Below, piece after piece: positions 26,946 to 36,681 of a stretch of DNA of 64,000 nucleotides. Under the pieces are notes generated by a model that was not told the DNA's origin, ran no database searches, and was given only the letters and a program-made list of their open reading frames with translations. The position numbers were made by a program, and so were the translations under genes. The stretch covers positions 868,001-932,000 of the forward strand of contig NZ_CANMZM010000002.1 of the NCBI RefSeq assembly GCF_947502395.1, in the 5' to 3' direction. Source of the DNA: an uncultured Erythrobacter sp. Its GTDB lineage: Bacteria; Pseudomonadota; Alphaproteobacteria; Sphingomonadales; Sphingomonadaceae. How positions within the stretch are numbered: position 1 is the first letter of the stretch; every line of letters starts with the position of its first letter.

Positions 26946-27233
26946 GCGGGGGCAATACCTAGGTCTTTGAGAGGGGGCGTGAGACACTTGAGACACTGTC
27001 CAAAGGGCAAAAAGCCGGTGTCGCGGTTGATCCGAATTTGTGCGTTAAGAAAGGTAAGCGCCGGGTCAACATAACGTGGCGTTTAGCGCGCCAGCCACCC
27101 GGTAGGAAAACAGTTTTGCCTTGGGAGTGATGTGGCATTGACCGCTTCGGGTTCGGCCCTGCCCTCTTTTGAATGGCCAAATCTGAGGGTGAAAGCGGTC
27201 GCTATCCACAGATGGTACCGCGCCCCGATTAAC
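26946..27233. other. Rest of the ctrA upstream gap; nested inverted repeat, no gene seen
   Basis: No convincing reading frame. A directly repeated TGAGACACT occurs near 26980-26998. At 27140-27200, GACCGCTT pairs with AAGCGGTC, and inside that CCCTC (27162-27166) pairs with GAGGG (27185-27189). The structure lies just downstream of the S41-like gene and may be part of its 3' untranslated region. Confidence 0.3.
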
Positions 27234-28655
27234 CTAACCAGGAGTCTGGCGCGCCAAAATGTCGCTTTGGATGGATTCCAACACAAGATCCTCTCCGTCC
27301 ACGAATGCACGCCAGGTGTTCTCGATCGGTAGATCAATGTCCATAGACCCCACACCGCTCACCAAAAGCTTGTTCGGCAAAAAGCAATCGTCGAACCAAT
27401 CGCACCCTTTCGCAACATCACCCCAAGCCGTTGTGATGTAGAGTTGAACGCCGGACGCCGGGAGTTTGGGGGCAAACCCCTCTGCCTTGAACCTCAAGAC
27501 ATCACCGACTTCACTGCCAACAATCGTCAGTTGATCGGGAATATGGTGCTTGAACTGCGAACCAGCGACAAGGCCTGCGGAAAATGTGTTGGGGCCGGTG
27601 ATCAAATAGAGGCGACCATCAGATGGCACAGCCTCCGAAAGGTCACTCACCAGCGGCAGCAGCTGTGTGTAATCGCCGCCGCGATTGTAGCGGAAATCGA
27701 CAATGATGTTCTGAGCATTCGCTTCAGCGATCATTTCCAGAACGCGATTTCCAAAGTGAGAAATCGTCTCGTCTTTATCGTCAAAGCTCCCATTGACACG
27801 AAGATAGACCGCTTGCTCAGCCGGAAGTGCTTTTGCAAATAGCGTCCGCTCCGCTTCCTGCAGATACAAGGGAAGCGGCTGATCGGCGGTTAGCAAGTTC
27901 ACCCAACCATCTGTCTCAAAACTTGAATCTTCCGGAAATGCATCGAGAAAGTCCCAGAAAGGATCTCCTGGCATTTCGACAGGATCAGCCTCGAGCATTG
28001 TCTCTGTTATCAAGCCATCTAAAGACAATACCTCGAGCTGCACCGCAGCCCCATCTGTTTGAGCGCCCAGCAGTAAAAGCGCGCTCGGCGCTGAATACAG
28101 AAATTCGCTCCGATACCGTTTCCAACTCTGGGTCCCGCCGCCAATCAGTCGTGGTACATTTGCAATCAGTTCTTCCGGAGATTTCCCGCCCAGCGAGAGC
28201 ACTCTTTGCCCGACAAGTGCGCTTTGTTCCGGCCTTGCCTTCACAATGATGAGCGCATCAGACGTCCAATGAAAGCGAACCGGCAATCGATGCATTCGAG
28301 GGGAGAGAACGGTCGTATGCGCGTTGTCCAAGGGCGCTAGCGCCCTTAGCATCGATAGCGAAAGATCATCGACCGATTGCGGCGGCTTCGCCGACTCAAC
28401 AATGGCCTTAAATTCGTTCGCCTGCCCTTCGGTAACGCCGGCTTCGTTGAGAAGCACCAGTTCGCGAAAGTATGAGAAGTCCGAGGCTAAGTCGTGTGGA
28501 GGCGATGTTTCCGGATAAGTTGGGGAAGTAATCATTTGCATCCCCCCAAGAGAAACAAAAGCGATCCCAATCAGTGTGGTTGCCAGAACAGATGCGGACA
28601 CGATCCACAGCAAGATTCGTTTCATTATCATTCCATCTGTTATTTCCACTAGCAT
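27234..28655 (-). CDS. S41-like serine peptidase-fold membrane/periplasmic protein
   Basis: Up to 473 residues from ATG 28655. An ATG at 28625 (MKRILLWIVSAS) is an attractive alternative giving a clean signal anchor. The C-terminal half carries the tail-specific protease pattern: IIVDFRYNRGGDY (strand and oxyanion glycine region) and TGPNTFSAG with the candidate catalytic Ser. I see no clear PDZ domain, and a lysine at the usual catalytic position is not obvious. The enzyme class is therefore probable and activity uncertain. It stands alone between ctrA and rpoN. Confidence 0.65.
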   Translation of the reverse strand: MLVEITDGMIMKRILLWIVSASVLATTLIGIAFVSLGGMQMITSPTYPETSPPHDLASDFSYFRELVLLNEAGVTEGQANEFKAIVESAKPPQSVDDLSLSMLRALAPLDNAHTTVLSPRMHRLPVRFHWTSDALIIVKARPEQSALVGQRVLSLGGKSPEELIANVPRLIGGGTQSWKRYRSEFLYSAPSALLLLGAQTDGAAVQLEVLSLDGLITETMLEADPVEMPGDPFWDFLDAFPEDSSFETDGWVNLLTADQPLPLYLQEAERTLFAKALPAEQAVYLRVNGSFDDKDETISHFGNRVLEMIAEANAQNIIVDFRYNRGGDYTQLLPLVSDLSEAVPSDGRLYLITGPNTFSAGLVAGSQFKHHIPDQLTIVGSEVGDVLRFKAEGFAPKLPASGVQLYITTAWGDVAKGCDWFDDCFLPNKLLVSGVGSMDIDLPIENTWRAFVDGEDLVLESIQSDILARQTPG

Positions 28656-28869
28656 TCGGCCTAACCTGGCCGATAAACAAGAAGAAATATCTCCTGTCGG
28701 TGGGTAGTCGCCGCTCCAGCCAGAGAGCCTCTGGCGGCAGAATCAGTATCGTTTAACTGACCGCAATTGGGTCGCTAGCGGGAGGTCCGCTTTCATATAC
28801 ACCACCCCAACCAGATACTCAGCAAGCGATGTGTCACAACCGATGGTGGGGCCGCAAAGCCCGGTATTC

Positions 28870-30375
28870 TCAGAACCCAGCGAGTTTTTTAGCCCGCCTG
28901 CGTTCTGCACTTGAGCCAATCCCAATCGCTTCACGATATTTGGCAACCGTTCGCCGAGCGAGGCCGAAACCCTCCTCGTTGAGCAGGTCCGCCAGCTTCT
29001 GATCAGACAGCACCTTTTTGGGGTCTTCGGCATCGATCAATGCTTTGATCCGCGCCTTGATGGCCTCGGAGGACGCGCCCTCTCCATCGGAAGAGGCGAC
29101 ACCGCTGGTGAAGAAATATTTGAGCTCGAATGTGCCCCGGTCACAATGGAGATACTTGTTGCTCGTCACACGGCTGACCGTGCTTTCGTGCATATCGATT
29201 TGCTCAGCGACTTCGCGCAAAGTCAGCGGACGCAATTCAGAGACGCCGCGCCTGAAAAAGCCATCCTGCTGCTTAACGATTTCGGCGGCGGTCTTGAGGA
29301 TAGTCCTCTGCCGCTGGTCCAGCGCGCGGATCAACCAATGGGCATCCGCCAGTTTTTCCTTGAGCCAACCCTGAGTTTCCTCGTCGGCTCCTTCACCGCC
29401 CAGCTCTATATAATAGTCGCGGTTAACGATCAGGCGTGGAAGTGTGTCCTGGTTAAGGGCAATGTCCCAGCCGCCATCGTCTTTTGCGCCAAGCAATACA
29501 TCGGGCACCACCGCCTCGCTGGTTGACGAAGCGAAGGCCAAACCCGGTTTAGGATCATATTCGCGCAGTTCGCGCAGCATATCGGCGAAGTCTTCATCAT
29601 CGACTTTGCACAATCGCTTCAGGCGAGGCACATCCCCTTTGCCAAGCAACTCCAAATTGGCGAGCATGGTTGCCATGGCCGGATCGTAGCGGTCAGCATC
29701 CTTGGCTTGCAGAGCCAGGCACTCGCCCAGATCGCGCGCACCAATTCCGGTGGGATCGCACATCTGCACCACTTCGAGCGCATCTTCTGTGCAATCCATA
29801 TCAACGCCCAGATCATAGGCGACATCGCGCAAAGATGCCGTGAGATAACCCGCGTCATCGAGCAATCCCGCAATATGGCGAGCGACAAATTCCTCGTGTG
29901 GGTTGGTGGCGATCCCGCCAATCTGCGCATCCAAATGCTCGGCAAGCGTGAGCTCTGCGGCCTTAGTGGCCTCGATGCCAGGCAGATCATCCATACCGCC
30001 GGATGCGCCGCCAGCAGATCCCCATTCTGCTTCCGAAGGCCCACCAGCGCCAATGCTGGCTTCGCCTGTATCGCGGTCCCGGTCGATGGCGCTTACGTCG
30101 ATGTCGAGCGGAGCCTCGCTTTCGCCTTGCGCCTGCTCCATCAATTGGTCAGCGGTAAACTCCTCACGCGGGATGTCGTCGGGTTCGCCGGGAGGCGTTT
30201 CATTATCGGCAGCGACAGAGCCTGCCTCCAGCAGCGGATTGCTCTCCAACGCATCGCCGATGAACATTTCGATTTCTAGATTAGAAGCCGCAAGCAGTTT
30301 GATTGCCTGCTGCAGCTGAGGCGTCATAACCAGCTGTTGCGATTGGCGTAAGTCGAGGCGGGGGCCTAATGCCAT
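28870..30375 (-). CDS. rpoN: RNA polymerase sigma-54 factor RpoN
   Basis: 501 residues. Region I (activator-responsive) is the N-terminal Gln/Leu-rich LRQSQQLVMTPQLQQAIKLL. An acidic region II follows (about 60-130). The core-binding and DNA-binding parts include LTLREVAEQIDMHESTVSRV (helix-turn-helix) and the RpoN box ARRTVAKYRE (about 473-482) recognising the -24 element. It needs AAA+ activators, none of which is in the window. It begins 11 bases after lptB, a widespread proteobacterial gene pair. Confidence 0.96.
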   Translation of the reverse strand: MALGPRLDLRQSQQLVMTPQLQQAIKLLAASNLEIEMFIGDALESNPLLEAGSVAADNETPPGEPDDIPREEFTADQLMEQAQGESEAPLDIDVSAIDRDRDTGEASIGAGGPSEAEWGSAGGASGGMDDLPGIEATKAAELTLAEHLDAQIGGIATNPHEEFVARHIAGLLDDAGYLTASLRDVAYDLGVDMDCTEDALEVVQMCDPTGIGARDLGECLALQAKDADRYDPAMATMLANLELLGKGDVPRLKRLCKVDDEDFADMLRELREYDPKPGLAFASSTSEAVVPDVLLGAKDDGGWDIALNQDTLPRLIVNRDYYIELGGEGADEETQGWLKEKLADAHWLIRALDQRQRTILKTAAEIVKQQDGFFRRGVSELRPLTLREVAEQIDMHESTVSRVTSNKYLHCDRGTFELKYFFTSGVASSDGEGASSEAIKARIKALIDAEDPKKVLSDQKLADLLNEEGFGLARRTVAKYREAIGIGSSAERRRAKKLAGF

Positions 30376-30386
30376 TGGCGCGCGGT

Positions 30387-31187
30387 TTAGAGCGTAAAGC
30401 TCTCCCCTAGGTAGAGCCGCTTTACGTTTTCATCTTCGACCAGAGCCTGCGGCGTCCCAGCAAATAGCACCTGCCCGCCATAGATGATGCAAGCGCGATC
30501 CACGATATCCAAGGTCTCGCGCACATTGTGGTCGGTAATCAGAACCCCGATACCGCGGCTCTTCAGGTCTTTCACAAGATCGCGAATGTCGCTGATCGAA
30601 AGCGGATCAATCCCTGCAAAAGGCTCATCCAGAAGCATGATCGAGGGCTTGGCCGCCAAGGCCCGAGCAATCTCACAGCGCCGCCGTTCACCGCCTGAAA
30701 GCGCCATAGCAGGGCTTTCGCGCAGGCGAGTGAGCCCAAATTCCTCGAGCAAGCGCTCCAATTCGCGTCCGCGTGTTTCTGCGTCAGGCTCCACCATCTC
30801 GAGGACGCAATTGATATTCTGCTCAACCGTCATCCCGCGAAAGATGCTGGTCTCCTGCGGTAGATAGCCAAGCCCGAGGATCGCCCGCCTGTACATCGGC
30901 AGGTTGGTAACATCCTCGCCATCCATCAGAATGCGGCCGGAATCCGGTTTGACGAGGCCCATGATCGAATAGAAGCAGGTGGTTTTGCCCGCGCCATTGG
31001 GTCCAAGCAGGCCGAGCACCTCGCCTTTGGCAACCGTCAGAGAAATATCGGTGAGGACTGCGCGCTTGTCATAGCTTTTGGCGATTGAAATGACTTCAAG
31101 CCCGCCTTCGGGCATCGGCGCTGTTGCGTCCGCGACGTTTTCGGCCACAGTGCTTGTGTCATCATAAATGCTAGTGGGCTCGCTCAT
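30387..31187 (-). CDS. lptB: LPS-type export ABC transporter ATP-binding protein LptB
   Basis: 266 residues from ATG 31187. ABC ATPase with Walker A GPNGAGKT, Q-loop LPQETSIFRG, signature LSGGERRR, Walker B IMLLDEPFAGIDP and switch His in LITDHNVRE. It powers extraction of lipopolysaccharide from the inner membrane by LptFG. A 27-residue acidic N-terminal extension precedes the usual start. In sphingomonads, which carry glycosphingolipid in place of typical LPS, the cargo of this machine is an open question. Followed by rpoN. Confidence 0.93.
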   Translation of the reverse strand: MSEPTSIYDDTSTVAENVADATAPMPEGGLEVISIAKSYDKRAVLTDISLTVAKGEVLGLLGPNGAGKTTCFYSIMGLVKPDSGRILMDGEDVTNLPMYRRAILGLGYLPQETSIFRGMTVEQNINCVLEMVEPDAETRGRELERLLEEFGLTRLRESPAMALSGGERRRCEIARALAAKPSIMLLDEPFAGIDPLSISDIRDLVKDLKSRGIGVLITDHNVRETLDIVDRACIIYGGQVLFAGTPQALVEDENVKRLYLGESFTL

Positions 31188-31433
31188 ATGATTCTCATGT
31201 AGCATCGTCTTTTGCGCATGGAAGGGCGAGTGGGTGCATTTTGGCAAGATTTTTGCTTTCGGGCACAATTCTTGAGCAAACGCCTATGCAAAACCCCTTA
31301 ATTCCGCGGGTTTATGTGAAAATCCACGGATCGAGCTCGTCGACTAATTCGGCTTGGTTACTGCGCTTGCAACAATGCGTTCTGTTTGAGATACTCATCG
31401 CAGAGAGAGCAGAAGTCGTTGGGGAACGCTTTT

Positions 31434-31841
31434 ATGAACGAGCTGACGAACAGCCACGGATCAGGCAGCCGTGGATCAGGCAACCAAGAGGTCGTCGATC
31501 AGTCAGATGCCAAGGCGCGCGATTGGCGCAAGTCGATGAGCGACCATGTCGCATACGCATTGCTGGTCTACACCGGTCTTCAAATTTTTATGACGGTTAA
31601 GGCGCTTGGCGAAGGAACGTCGTCGCTTCTGCCATATGTTGCCCTCGTTATCCTGGTAGCCGCCATCATTCCGGCGTGTCGCTGGTTTGAGCGCCGCTGG
31701 ACCGGGATGTCGGACGAAGAGGCTGCGGATGAAGCGCACGCCGGCGCGTTCCGCCGCGACACCGTGATGCTCTGGGTTCTAGCGATTGGTCTGCCGCTTG
31801 CTCTGACCGGCCTTTGCAAAGCGATCTTCGCCGTTATCTAG
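31434..31841 (+). CDS. Small three-helix membrane protein, hypothetical
   Basis: 135 residues from ATG 31434 (GGGGAA 10 bases upstream). A Ser/Gly-rich polar N-terminus is followed by hydrophobic segments near AYALLVYTGLQIFM, LLPYVALVILVAAIIPAC and LWVLAIGLPLALTGLCKAIF. The loop ERRWTGMSDEEAADEAH is acidic. I do not recognise the family. It is divergent from lptB and convergent with ppa. Function unknown. Confidence 0.65.
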   Translation: MNELTNSHGSGSRGSGNQEVVDQSDAKARDWRKSMSDHVAYALLVYTGLQIFMTVKALGEGTSSLLPYVALVILVAAIIPACRWFERRWTGMSDEEAADEAHAGAFRRDTVMLWVLAIGLPLALTGLCKAIFAVI

Positions 31842-31870
31842 CAAACAGCTAAACCGGCTGAGTAGCGGGC

Positions 31871-32398
31871 CTATTTCTGGGCCCGCTCAACCGCTTCTAT
31901 GACGATCTGGCGCGCTTCTTGTGCGTCGCCCCATTTGCCGATGCGGACCCATTTTTCCGCTTCAAGGTCTTTGTAGTGGGTAAAGAAGTGCTCGATCTGC
32001 TGCAGGATGATCGAGGGCAAATCCTTGGTTTCGCCAACATCTGAGTAATACGGGAACGTCGTATCGACCGGCACGCAGACCAGTTTCTCATCCCCACCGT
32101 GTTCGTCTTCCAAGTTTAACACGCCGATAGGCCGCGCCTTCACCACACAGCCCGGGATAAAGGGTGAGCGCGCAATCACCAGCGCATCAAGCGGGTCACC
32201 GTCGGGCGACAAAGTGTGCGGAACAAAGCCATAATTGGCCGGATAGCGCATCGGGGTGTGCAGAATACGGTCGATGAAAAGCGCGCCGCTGTCCTTGTCG
32301 AACTCATACTTCACCGGCTCGCCGCCGAGTGGCACTTCGATGATGACATTGAGGCTTTCGGGTGGATTGTCGCCAGTAGGGATCTTGTCGATACGCAT
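31871..32398 (-). CDS. ppa: Inorganic pyrophosphatase, family I
   Basis: 175 residues. Soluble Mg-dependent hydrolysis of pyrophosphate. Signatures: YEFDKDSGALFIDR, NYGFVPHTL, and the active-site DGDPLDALVI with the three metal-binding aspartates, then DEKLVCVP. Length and motifs are those of the standard hexameric bacterial enzyme. Monocistronic, with ATG 32398. Confidence 0.96.
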   Translation of the reverse strand: MRIDKIPTGDNPPESLNVIIEVPLGGEPVKYEFDKDSGALFIDRILHTPMRYPANYGFVPHTLSPDGDPLDALVIARSPFIPGCVVKARPIGVLNLEDEHGGDEKLVCVPVDTTFPYYSDVGETKDLPSIILQQIEHFFTHYKDLEAEKWVRIGKWGDAQEARQIVIEAVERAQK

Positions 32399-32510
32399 GT
32401 AAGGTTCCTGATAAAGTAGTCAGCCCCTCTCCCCAAAGGCTCGGGCTGCGCCTCTAGCGAGCTTCAAAGGATTGCGAAAGCCCTTCCTTAGTCGTAATCG
32501 CGCAAACCTT

Positions 32511-33746
32511 ATGAGTAAGAACACGCCAAAAGCCATTCGCGGCACGCAGGACATTTTTGGACCCGATGCCGAGGCGTTTGCCTTTGTGGTGGAAACCTTT
32601 GAGCGTGTGAGGAAGCTTTACCGCTTTCGCAGGGCGGAAATGCCAGTGTTTGAAAAGACTGAAGTGTTCAGCCGTGCGATTGGTGAGACGACCGATGTGG
32701 TCTCAAAAGAGATGTATTCGTTTGAGGATCGCGGCGGGGACTCTTTGACCCTGCGTCCAGAATTCACCGCTGGGATTGCGCGCGCGTACCTCACCAATGG
32801 CTGGCAGCAGCACGCCCCGTTGAAGCTGGCAACTCACGGGCCATTGTTCCGTTACGAGCGCCCACAAAAGGGTCGGTATCGCCAGTTCCACCAGATTGAC
32901 GCGGAGATTCTGGGCACGGGCGAACCGCAAGCCGATGTCGAGCTTCTCGCCATGGCTGATCAGCTTTTGAAGGAGTTGGGCATTGAGGGTGTGACCTTGC
33001 ACCTTAACACGCTGGGGGACGCCGAGAGCCGCGATGCCTGGCGTGCCGGTTTGATAGACTATTTCGAGGCGGTTTCAGGTGAGCTTTCCGAGGACAGCCA
33101 AGAGCGGCTGCACAAAAATCCGCTTCGCATTCTCGACAGCAAGGACCCTCGCGACAAAGCCTTTGTTGCCGATGCGCCCAAGATTGATCATTTTTTGTCT
33201 GAAGAGGCGCTGGCGTTCTTCGAGAGTGTCACAAGCGGGCTCGATGCAGCAGGCGTCAAATGGAAGCGCGCCGAAAGCCTTGTGCGCGGTCTCGATTATT
33301 ACCGCCACACCGCGTTTGAGTTCATCCCGGACGAGGGATCAGCGGCGGCCGATGCTTTGGGTTCGCAAAGCACCGTACTCGGGGGTGGTCGTTACGATGG
33401 CTTGATGGAGAGCCTAGGCGGACCAGCGACCCCTGCGGTTGGCTGGGCGGCTGGAATTGAGCGGCTGGCGATGTTGGTGGGGGAGAAATCAGAGGGTCCC
33501 GCCGATGCTATTATCGTCATTGAAGATTCAAGCGATGTAGCTCTCGTTCGGGGCTACGCAGCGCTTAAATCGTTGAGACTGGCAGGATTGAGCGGCGAAT
33601 TGATTGCGGAAGGGTCGCCGCGTAAGCGCTACGACAAGGCCGTAAGGCGATCTCCGAATGCCATTGTGAGTTTCTCTGAAAATGGCCATCGAATATCAGG
33701 GGATGAGACGACGCATCCAGAGCTTGAGCGCATTCTGGGCCTTTAG
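32511..33746 (+). CDS. hisS: Histidyl-tRNA synthetase
   Basis: 411 residues from ATG 32511. Class II synthetase with motif 2 region [19 protein letters not shown], the histidine-specific [15 protein letters not shown] and GGGRYDGL, and motif 3 [12 protein letters not shown]. The C-terminal anticodon domain is recognisable ([22 protein letters not shown]). Heads the group hisS-prfA-prmC-DUF4167. Confidence 0.96.
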   Translation: MSKNTPKAIRGTQDIFGPDAEAFAFVVETFERVRKLYRFRRAEMPVFEKTEVFSRAIGETTDVVSKEMYSFEDRGGDSLTLRPEFTAGIARAYLTNGWQQHAPLKLATHGPLFRYERPQKGRYRQFHQIDAEILGTGEPQADVELLAMADQLLKELGIEGVTLHLNTLGDAESRDAWRAGLIDYFEAVSGELSEDSQERLHKNPLRILDSKDPRDKAFVADAPKIDHFLSEEALAFFESVTSGLDAAGVKWKRAESLVRGLDYYRHTAFEFIPDEGSAAADALGSQSTVLGGGRYDGLMESLGGPATPAVGWAAGIERLAMLVGEKSEGPADAIIVIEDSSDVALVRGYAALKSLRLAGLSGELIAEGSPRKRYDKAVRRSPNAIVSFSENGHRISGDETTHPELERILGL

Positions 33747-33753
33747 CCTTTGC

Positions 33754-33843
33754 GTCACCCTGAACTTGGTTCAGGGTCCATCTCTCCAATTACGAAGTTG
33801 TTGAGGAACGAAGAATGGATGCTGAAACAAGTTCAGCATGACG
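33754..33843. repeat. Paired REP-like hairpin repeat of sphingomonad type
   Basis: Two inverted copies of a short element flank about 40 bases. Copy 1 contains CCCTGAAC-ttg-GTTCAGGG (33758-33776). Copy 2, on the other strand, contains GCTGAA-acaag-TTCAGC (33821-33837). Both continue into a CATCC/GGTCCAT-like arm and begin CGTCA. Repeats with the core CTGAACTTG..TTCAG are dispersed in many sphingomonad genomes. Located between hisS and prfA. Confidence 0.75.
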
Positions 33844-33861
33844 AGTTAGAGATTAAGTCCA

Positions 33862-34929
33862 ATGAACATCCCACAAGACCGCCTCAACCAAATCGCCAAT
33901 CGCTTTGCCGAGCTTGAAGCCCGTATGGCCTCTGGCACGCTCGAAGGCGATGAATTCGTCCAGGCCTCACGCGATTATGCCGAGCTTGAACCGGTCGCCA
34001 AGATCGCTGCCGAGGTCACTGCTATGCGCGAAGAGATGGTTGGCCTTGAGGAGATGCTCGCCGACCCTGAAATGAAGGCGATGGCCGAAGAAGAACTCAG
34101 CGAAATCCGTGCATCTCTGCCTGAAAAAGAGCGTTCGCTCGCCATTGCTCTGCTGCCGCGCGACCGGGCGGACAGCAAACCCGCCATGCTCGAAATCCGC
34201 GCTGGCACAGGCGGCGATGAAGCGGCGCTTTTCGCGGGCGACCTTTTCCGCATGTATGAGAAGTTTGCTGGTGAGCAGGGCTGGAAAGTCGAGCCGGTCT
34301 CCATGAATGCATCCGAAGTCGGCGGCTTCAAAGAGATCGTGGCCAACATCACCGGGCAGGGCGTTTTCGCCAAGCTCAAGTTTGAAAGCGGCGTGCACCG
34401 CGTCCAGCGCGTGCCCGTGACCGAGAGCGGAGGGCGCATTCACACCTCCGCTGCGACCGTGGCGGTGCTGCCTGAACCCGATGAGGTCGATGTGCAGATT
34501 GATCCGGGCGACCTCAAGATCGACACCTACCGTGCCTCTGGTGCAGGCGGTCAGCACGTCAACACCACCGACAGCGCGATCCGCATCACCCACGAGCCCA
34601 CAGGCCTTGTGGTGACCTGTCAGGACGGACGCAGTCAGCACAAGAACAAGGAAAAGGCGATGCAGGTCTTGCGCGCTCGGCTTTTCGAAGCACAGCGTGA
34701 TGCTGCCCAAGGCGCAGAAGCAGAGGCGCGAAAGGCAATGGTCGGCAGCGGCGACCGGTCAGAACGCATCCGCACCTATAACTTTCCGCAAGGCCGGGTG
34801 ACCGATCACCGGATTGGGCTTACCTTGCACAAACTTGAAGAGGTGCTTGCGGGCACGGGCCTTGATGAATTGGTGCAAGCGCTGATCTCCGAGGATGAGG
34901 CCAAACGCTTGGCAGCTTTGGCAGAGTGA
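33862..34929 (+). CDS. prfA: Peptide chain release factor 1
   Basis: 355 residues. Recognises UAA and UAG and triggers peptide release. The GGQ motif is at residues 229-231 ([10 protein letters not shown]), the glutamine being the substrate of PrmC encoded next. The codon-recognition region in domain 2 and the C-terminal [16 protein letters not shown]-type block (here [16 protein letters not shown]) are intact. The stop overlaps the prmC GTG (GTGA). Confidence 0.97.
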   Translation: MNIPQDRLNQIANRFAELEARMASGTLEGDEFVQASRDYAELEPVAKIAAEVTAMREEMVGLEEMLADPEMKAMAEEELSEIRASLPEKERSLAIALLPRDRADSKPAMLEIRAGTGGDEAALFAGDLFRMYEKFAGEQGWKVEPVSMNASEVGGFKEIVANITGQGVFAKLKFESGVHRVQRVPVTESGGRIHTSAATVAVLPEPDEVDVQIDPGDLKIDTYRASGAGGQHVNTTDSAIRITHEPTGLVVTCQDGRSQHKNKEKAMQVLRARLFEAQRDAAQGAEAEARKAMVGSGDRSERIRTYNFPQGRVTDHRIGLTLHKLEEVLAGTGLDELVQALISEDEAKRLAALAE

Positions 34930-35750
34930 CGGTTTCTGAGGCCATTAGAGCGGCCACCGCAAAGCTCGACGCCACCAGCGACACCGCGAGGCTCGATGCT
35001 GAATTGCTAATGGCGCATGCGCTGGGAGTGAGCCGTTCGGATATGCTTTTGTGGCACATGACCAGTGACACACCCCTCAGCTTTGACGATCTTGTCACGC
35101 GCCGCGCTACGCATGAACCGATCGCGCATATCACCGGCATACAGGAGTTTTACGGTCGCCCGTTTTCCGTCACCGCTAACACATTGATCCCCCGAGGCGA
35201 TACAGAGAGCTTGATCGATGCGGCTTTAGAAGCGGTACCTATGGCCAGGTACGTGCTCGACCTTGGGACAGGGACAGGCGCCATTCTAGTGACCGTCTTG
35301 CTCGAACTCGAAGGGGCAACCGGTGTTGCGACCGACCGTTCCGTCGCGGCGCTCAAGATTGCCGAATGCAATGCGCAATCGCTCGATCTTGGTCAGGACC
35401 GCGCACGATTCGAACTGCGTGATTGGACAAAGCCAGGCTGGACAGACGGTCTGGGTCGTTTCGATCTTATCTTATCCAACCCGCCGTATGTAGAGGATGC
35501 GGCTCCGCTTGAACCAGATGTACGCGAGTTTGAACCAGTTTCTGCCCTCTTTGCGGGGCCAGAGGGACTGGATGACTATCGGGTATTGATCCCGCAATTG
35601 CGTGGTTTGATGAGAGATGAAGCGGTCGCGATCCTTGAAATCGGTTTTGCTCAAGCAGAAGCTGTCACCCAAATCGCGCTAGACCATGGCTTTACCACTG
35701 AACTGCGCAACGACCTTGCAGGACACCCGCGTTGCTTGGCGCTTCGTTGA
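34926..35750 (+). CDS. prmC: Release factor glutamine methyltransferase
   Basis: 274 residues from GTG 34926, overlapping the prfA stop. Methylates the glutamine of the GGQ motif in RF1 and RF2. It contains the SAM loop [13 protein letters not shown] and the N5-Gln catalytic NPPY motif (Asn185 to Tyr188), with the family-typical [12 protein letters not shown] just before. Direct coupling to its substrate gene is a common arrangement. Confidence 0.95.
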   Translation: MTVSEAIRAATAKLDATSDTARLDAELLMAHALGVSRSDMLLWHMTSDTPLSFDDLVTRRATHEPIAHITGIQEFYGRPFSVTANTLIPRGDTESLIDAALEAVPMARYVLDLGTGTGAILVTVLLELEGATGVATDRSVAALKIAECNAQSLDLGQDRARFELRDWTKPGWTDGLGRFDLILSNPPYVEDAAPLEPDVREFEPVSALFAGPEGLDDYRVLIPQLRGLMRDEAVAILEIGFAQAEAVTQIALDHGFTTELRNDLAGHPRCLALR

Positions 35751-36008
35751 CGAAAAAGTCATCAGGGCTTGGCAAAAGCATCATAGGCAGCTAGCTATCG
35801 AATCAAGCCACTGTCATGCGTCGGACGCGAGACACTGGCCTAAGCTCCAAATTCGATGTTGAACGGCCTTTCCGGGGTCACCCCCATAGGTCAGGAAACG
35901 CGGGCAAGGGCATGCCGCATGGGCGGCTTAGCTTAGGGACGAAAGGTCTACTGACCGATGGTGCTTATCTGTTGAGAGACACCAAGGTCGTTAACAGGAA
36001 GATTTTCC

Positions 36009-36650
36009 TTGAATAACAATCGTAACAATCGTCGCCGCGGTCGCGGTAATCGCAGCAATCAAGGCGGCGGCAATAACCAGAACCGGATCGATAGCCGCGC
36101 GCGGGGCAATGCGCCTCAGCTGCTCGATAAGTACAAAAAGCTGGCACAAGACGCTCAGCACAATGGCGATAGGGTTCAGGCTGAATATTACCTCCAATTC
36201 GCAGACCACTACTTCCGGGTGATCGCCGACAATAAGGCGCGTCAGGATGAAGCACGGGCCAAGCGCAATGAAGAGCGTGGGGCCAACAATGATGACCGCG
36301 ATGAGGATGATGGTGAGGGCCGTCGCCGCGGTAATCGCCGAGGTCGTGGGCGCCGCGACAATCAAGAGGGCGACTCACAGGACGATAACGCAGTCACTAC
36401 TTCTGCTGATCAAGGTGAAACGGGTGTCGAAGGCGAACCTGCAAGCGCCGACGAAGAGAACGCCAAGCCCAAGCGGCGGGCGCGCAAGCCTCGTGAAGAG
36501 GGCTCTGATGAAACTCCACGTCGCCGGACTCGTCGGAAAAAAACCGAGGATGCTGAGGATACGGGTGAAATCGACTCTTCAATCCTTCCTCCTGCGATCA
36601 GCGCGAGCGCCGGATCAGAGGATGATGACGGCCTCGAAGCGGTCGGCTGA
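36009..36650 (+). CDS. DUF4167 domain protein, Arg/Asn-rich
   Basis: 213 residues with a likely TTG start at 36009, supported by AGGAAG about 10 bases upstream. The N-terminal 35 residues are almost entirely Asn, Arg, Gly and Gln. The conserved DUF4167 block follows (LLDKYKKLAQDAQHNGDRV, EYYLQFADHYFRV), and the tail alternates acidic and basic clusters and is probably disordered. The composition suggests an RNA- or ribosome-associated protein. Conserved in Alphaproteobacteria immediately after prmC. Exact function unknown. The 258-bp gap before it holds no gene I can support. Confidence 0.85.
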   Translation: MNNNRNNRRRGRGNRSNQGGGNNQNRIDSRARGNAPQLLDKYKKLAQDAQHNGDRVQAEYYLQFADHYFRVIADNKARQDEARAKRNEERGANNDDRDEDDGEGRRRGNRRGRGRRDNQEGDSQDDNAVTTSADQGETGVEGEPASADEENAKPKRRARKPREEGSDETPRRRTRRKKTEDAEDTGEIDSSILPPAISASAGSEDDDGLEAVG

Positions 36651-36681
36651 ACCAATCTCCTTGCTGTAAGGGATCGGGTCG

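Noticed and set aside
28719-28735. Perfect stem GCCAGAG/CTCTGGC downstream of rpoN as a terminator
   Set aside because: No T-tract on either strand and it lies about 135 bases past the stop; kept only as an observation.
35816-36016. 66-codon frame in the gap before DUF4167
   Set aside because: Overlaps the DUF4167 start, has no motif and unlike codon use; probably non-coding leader.
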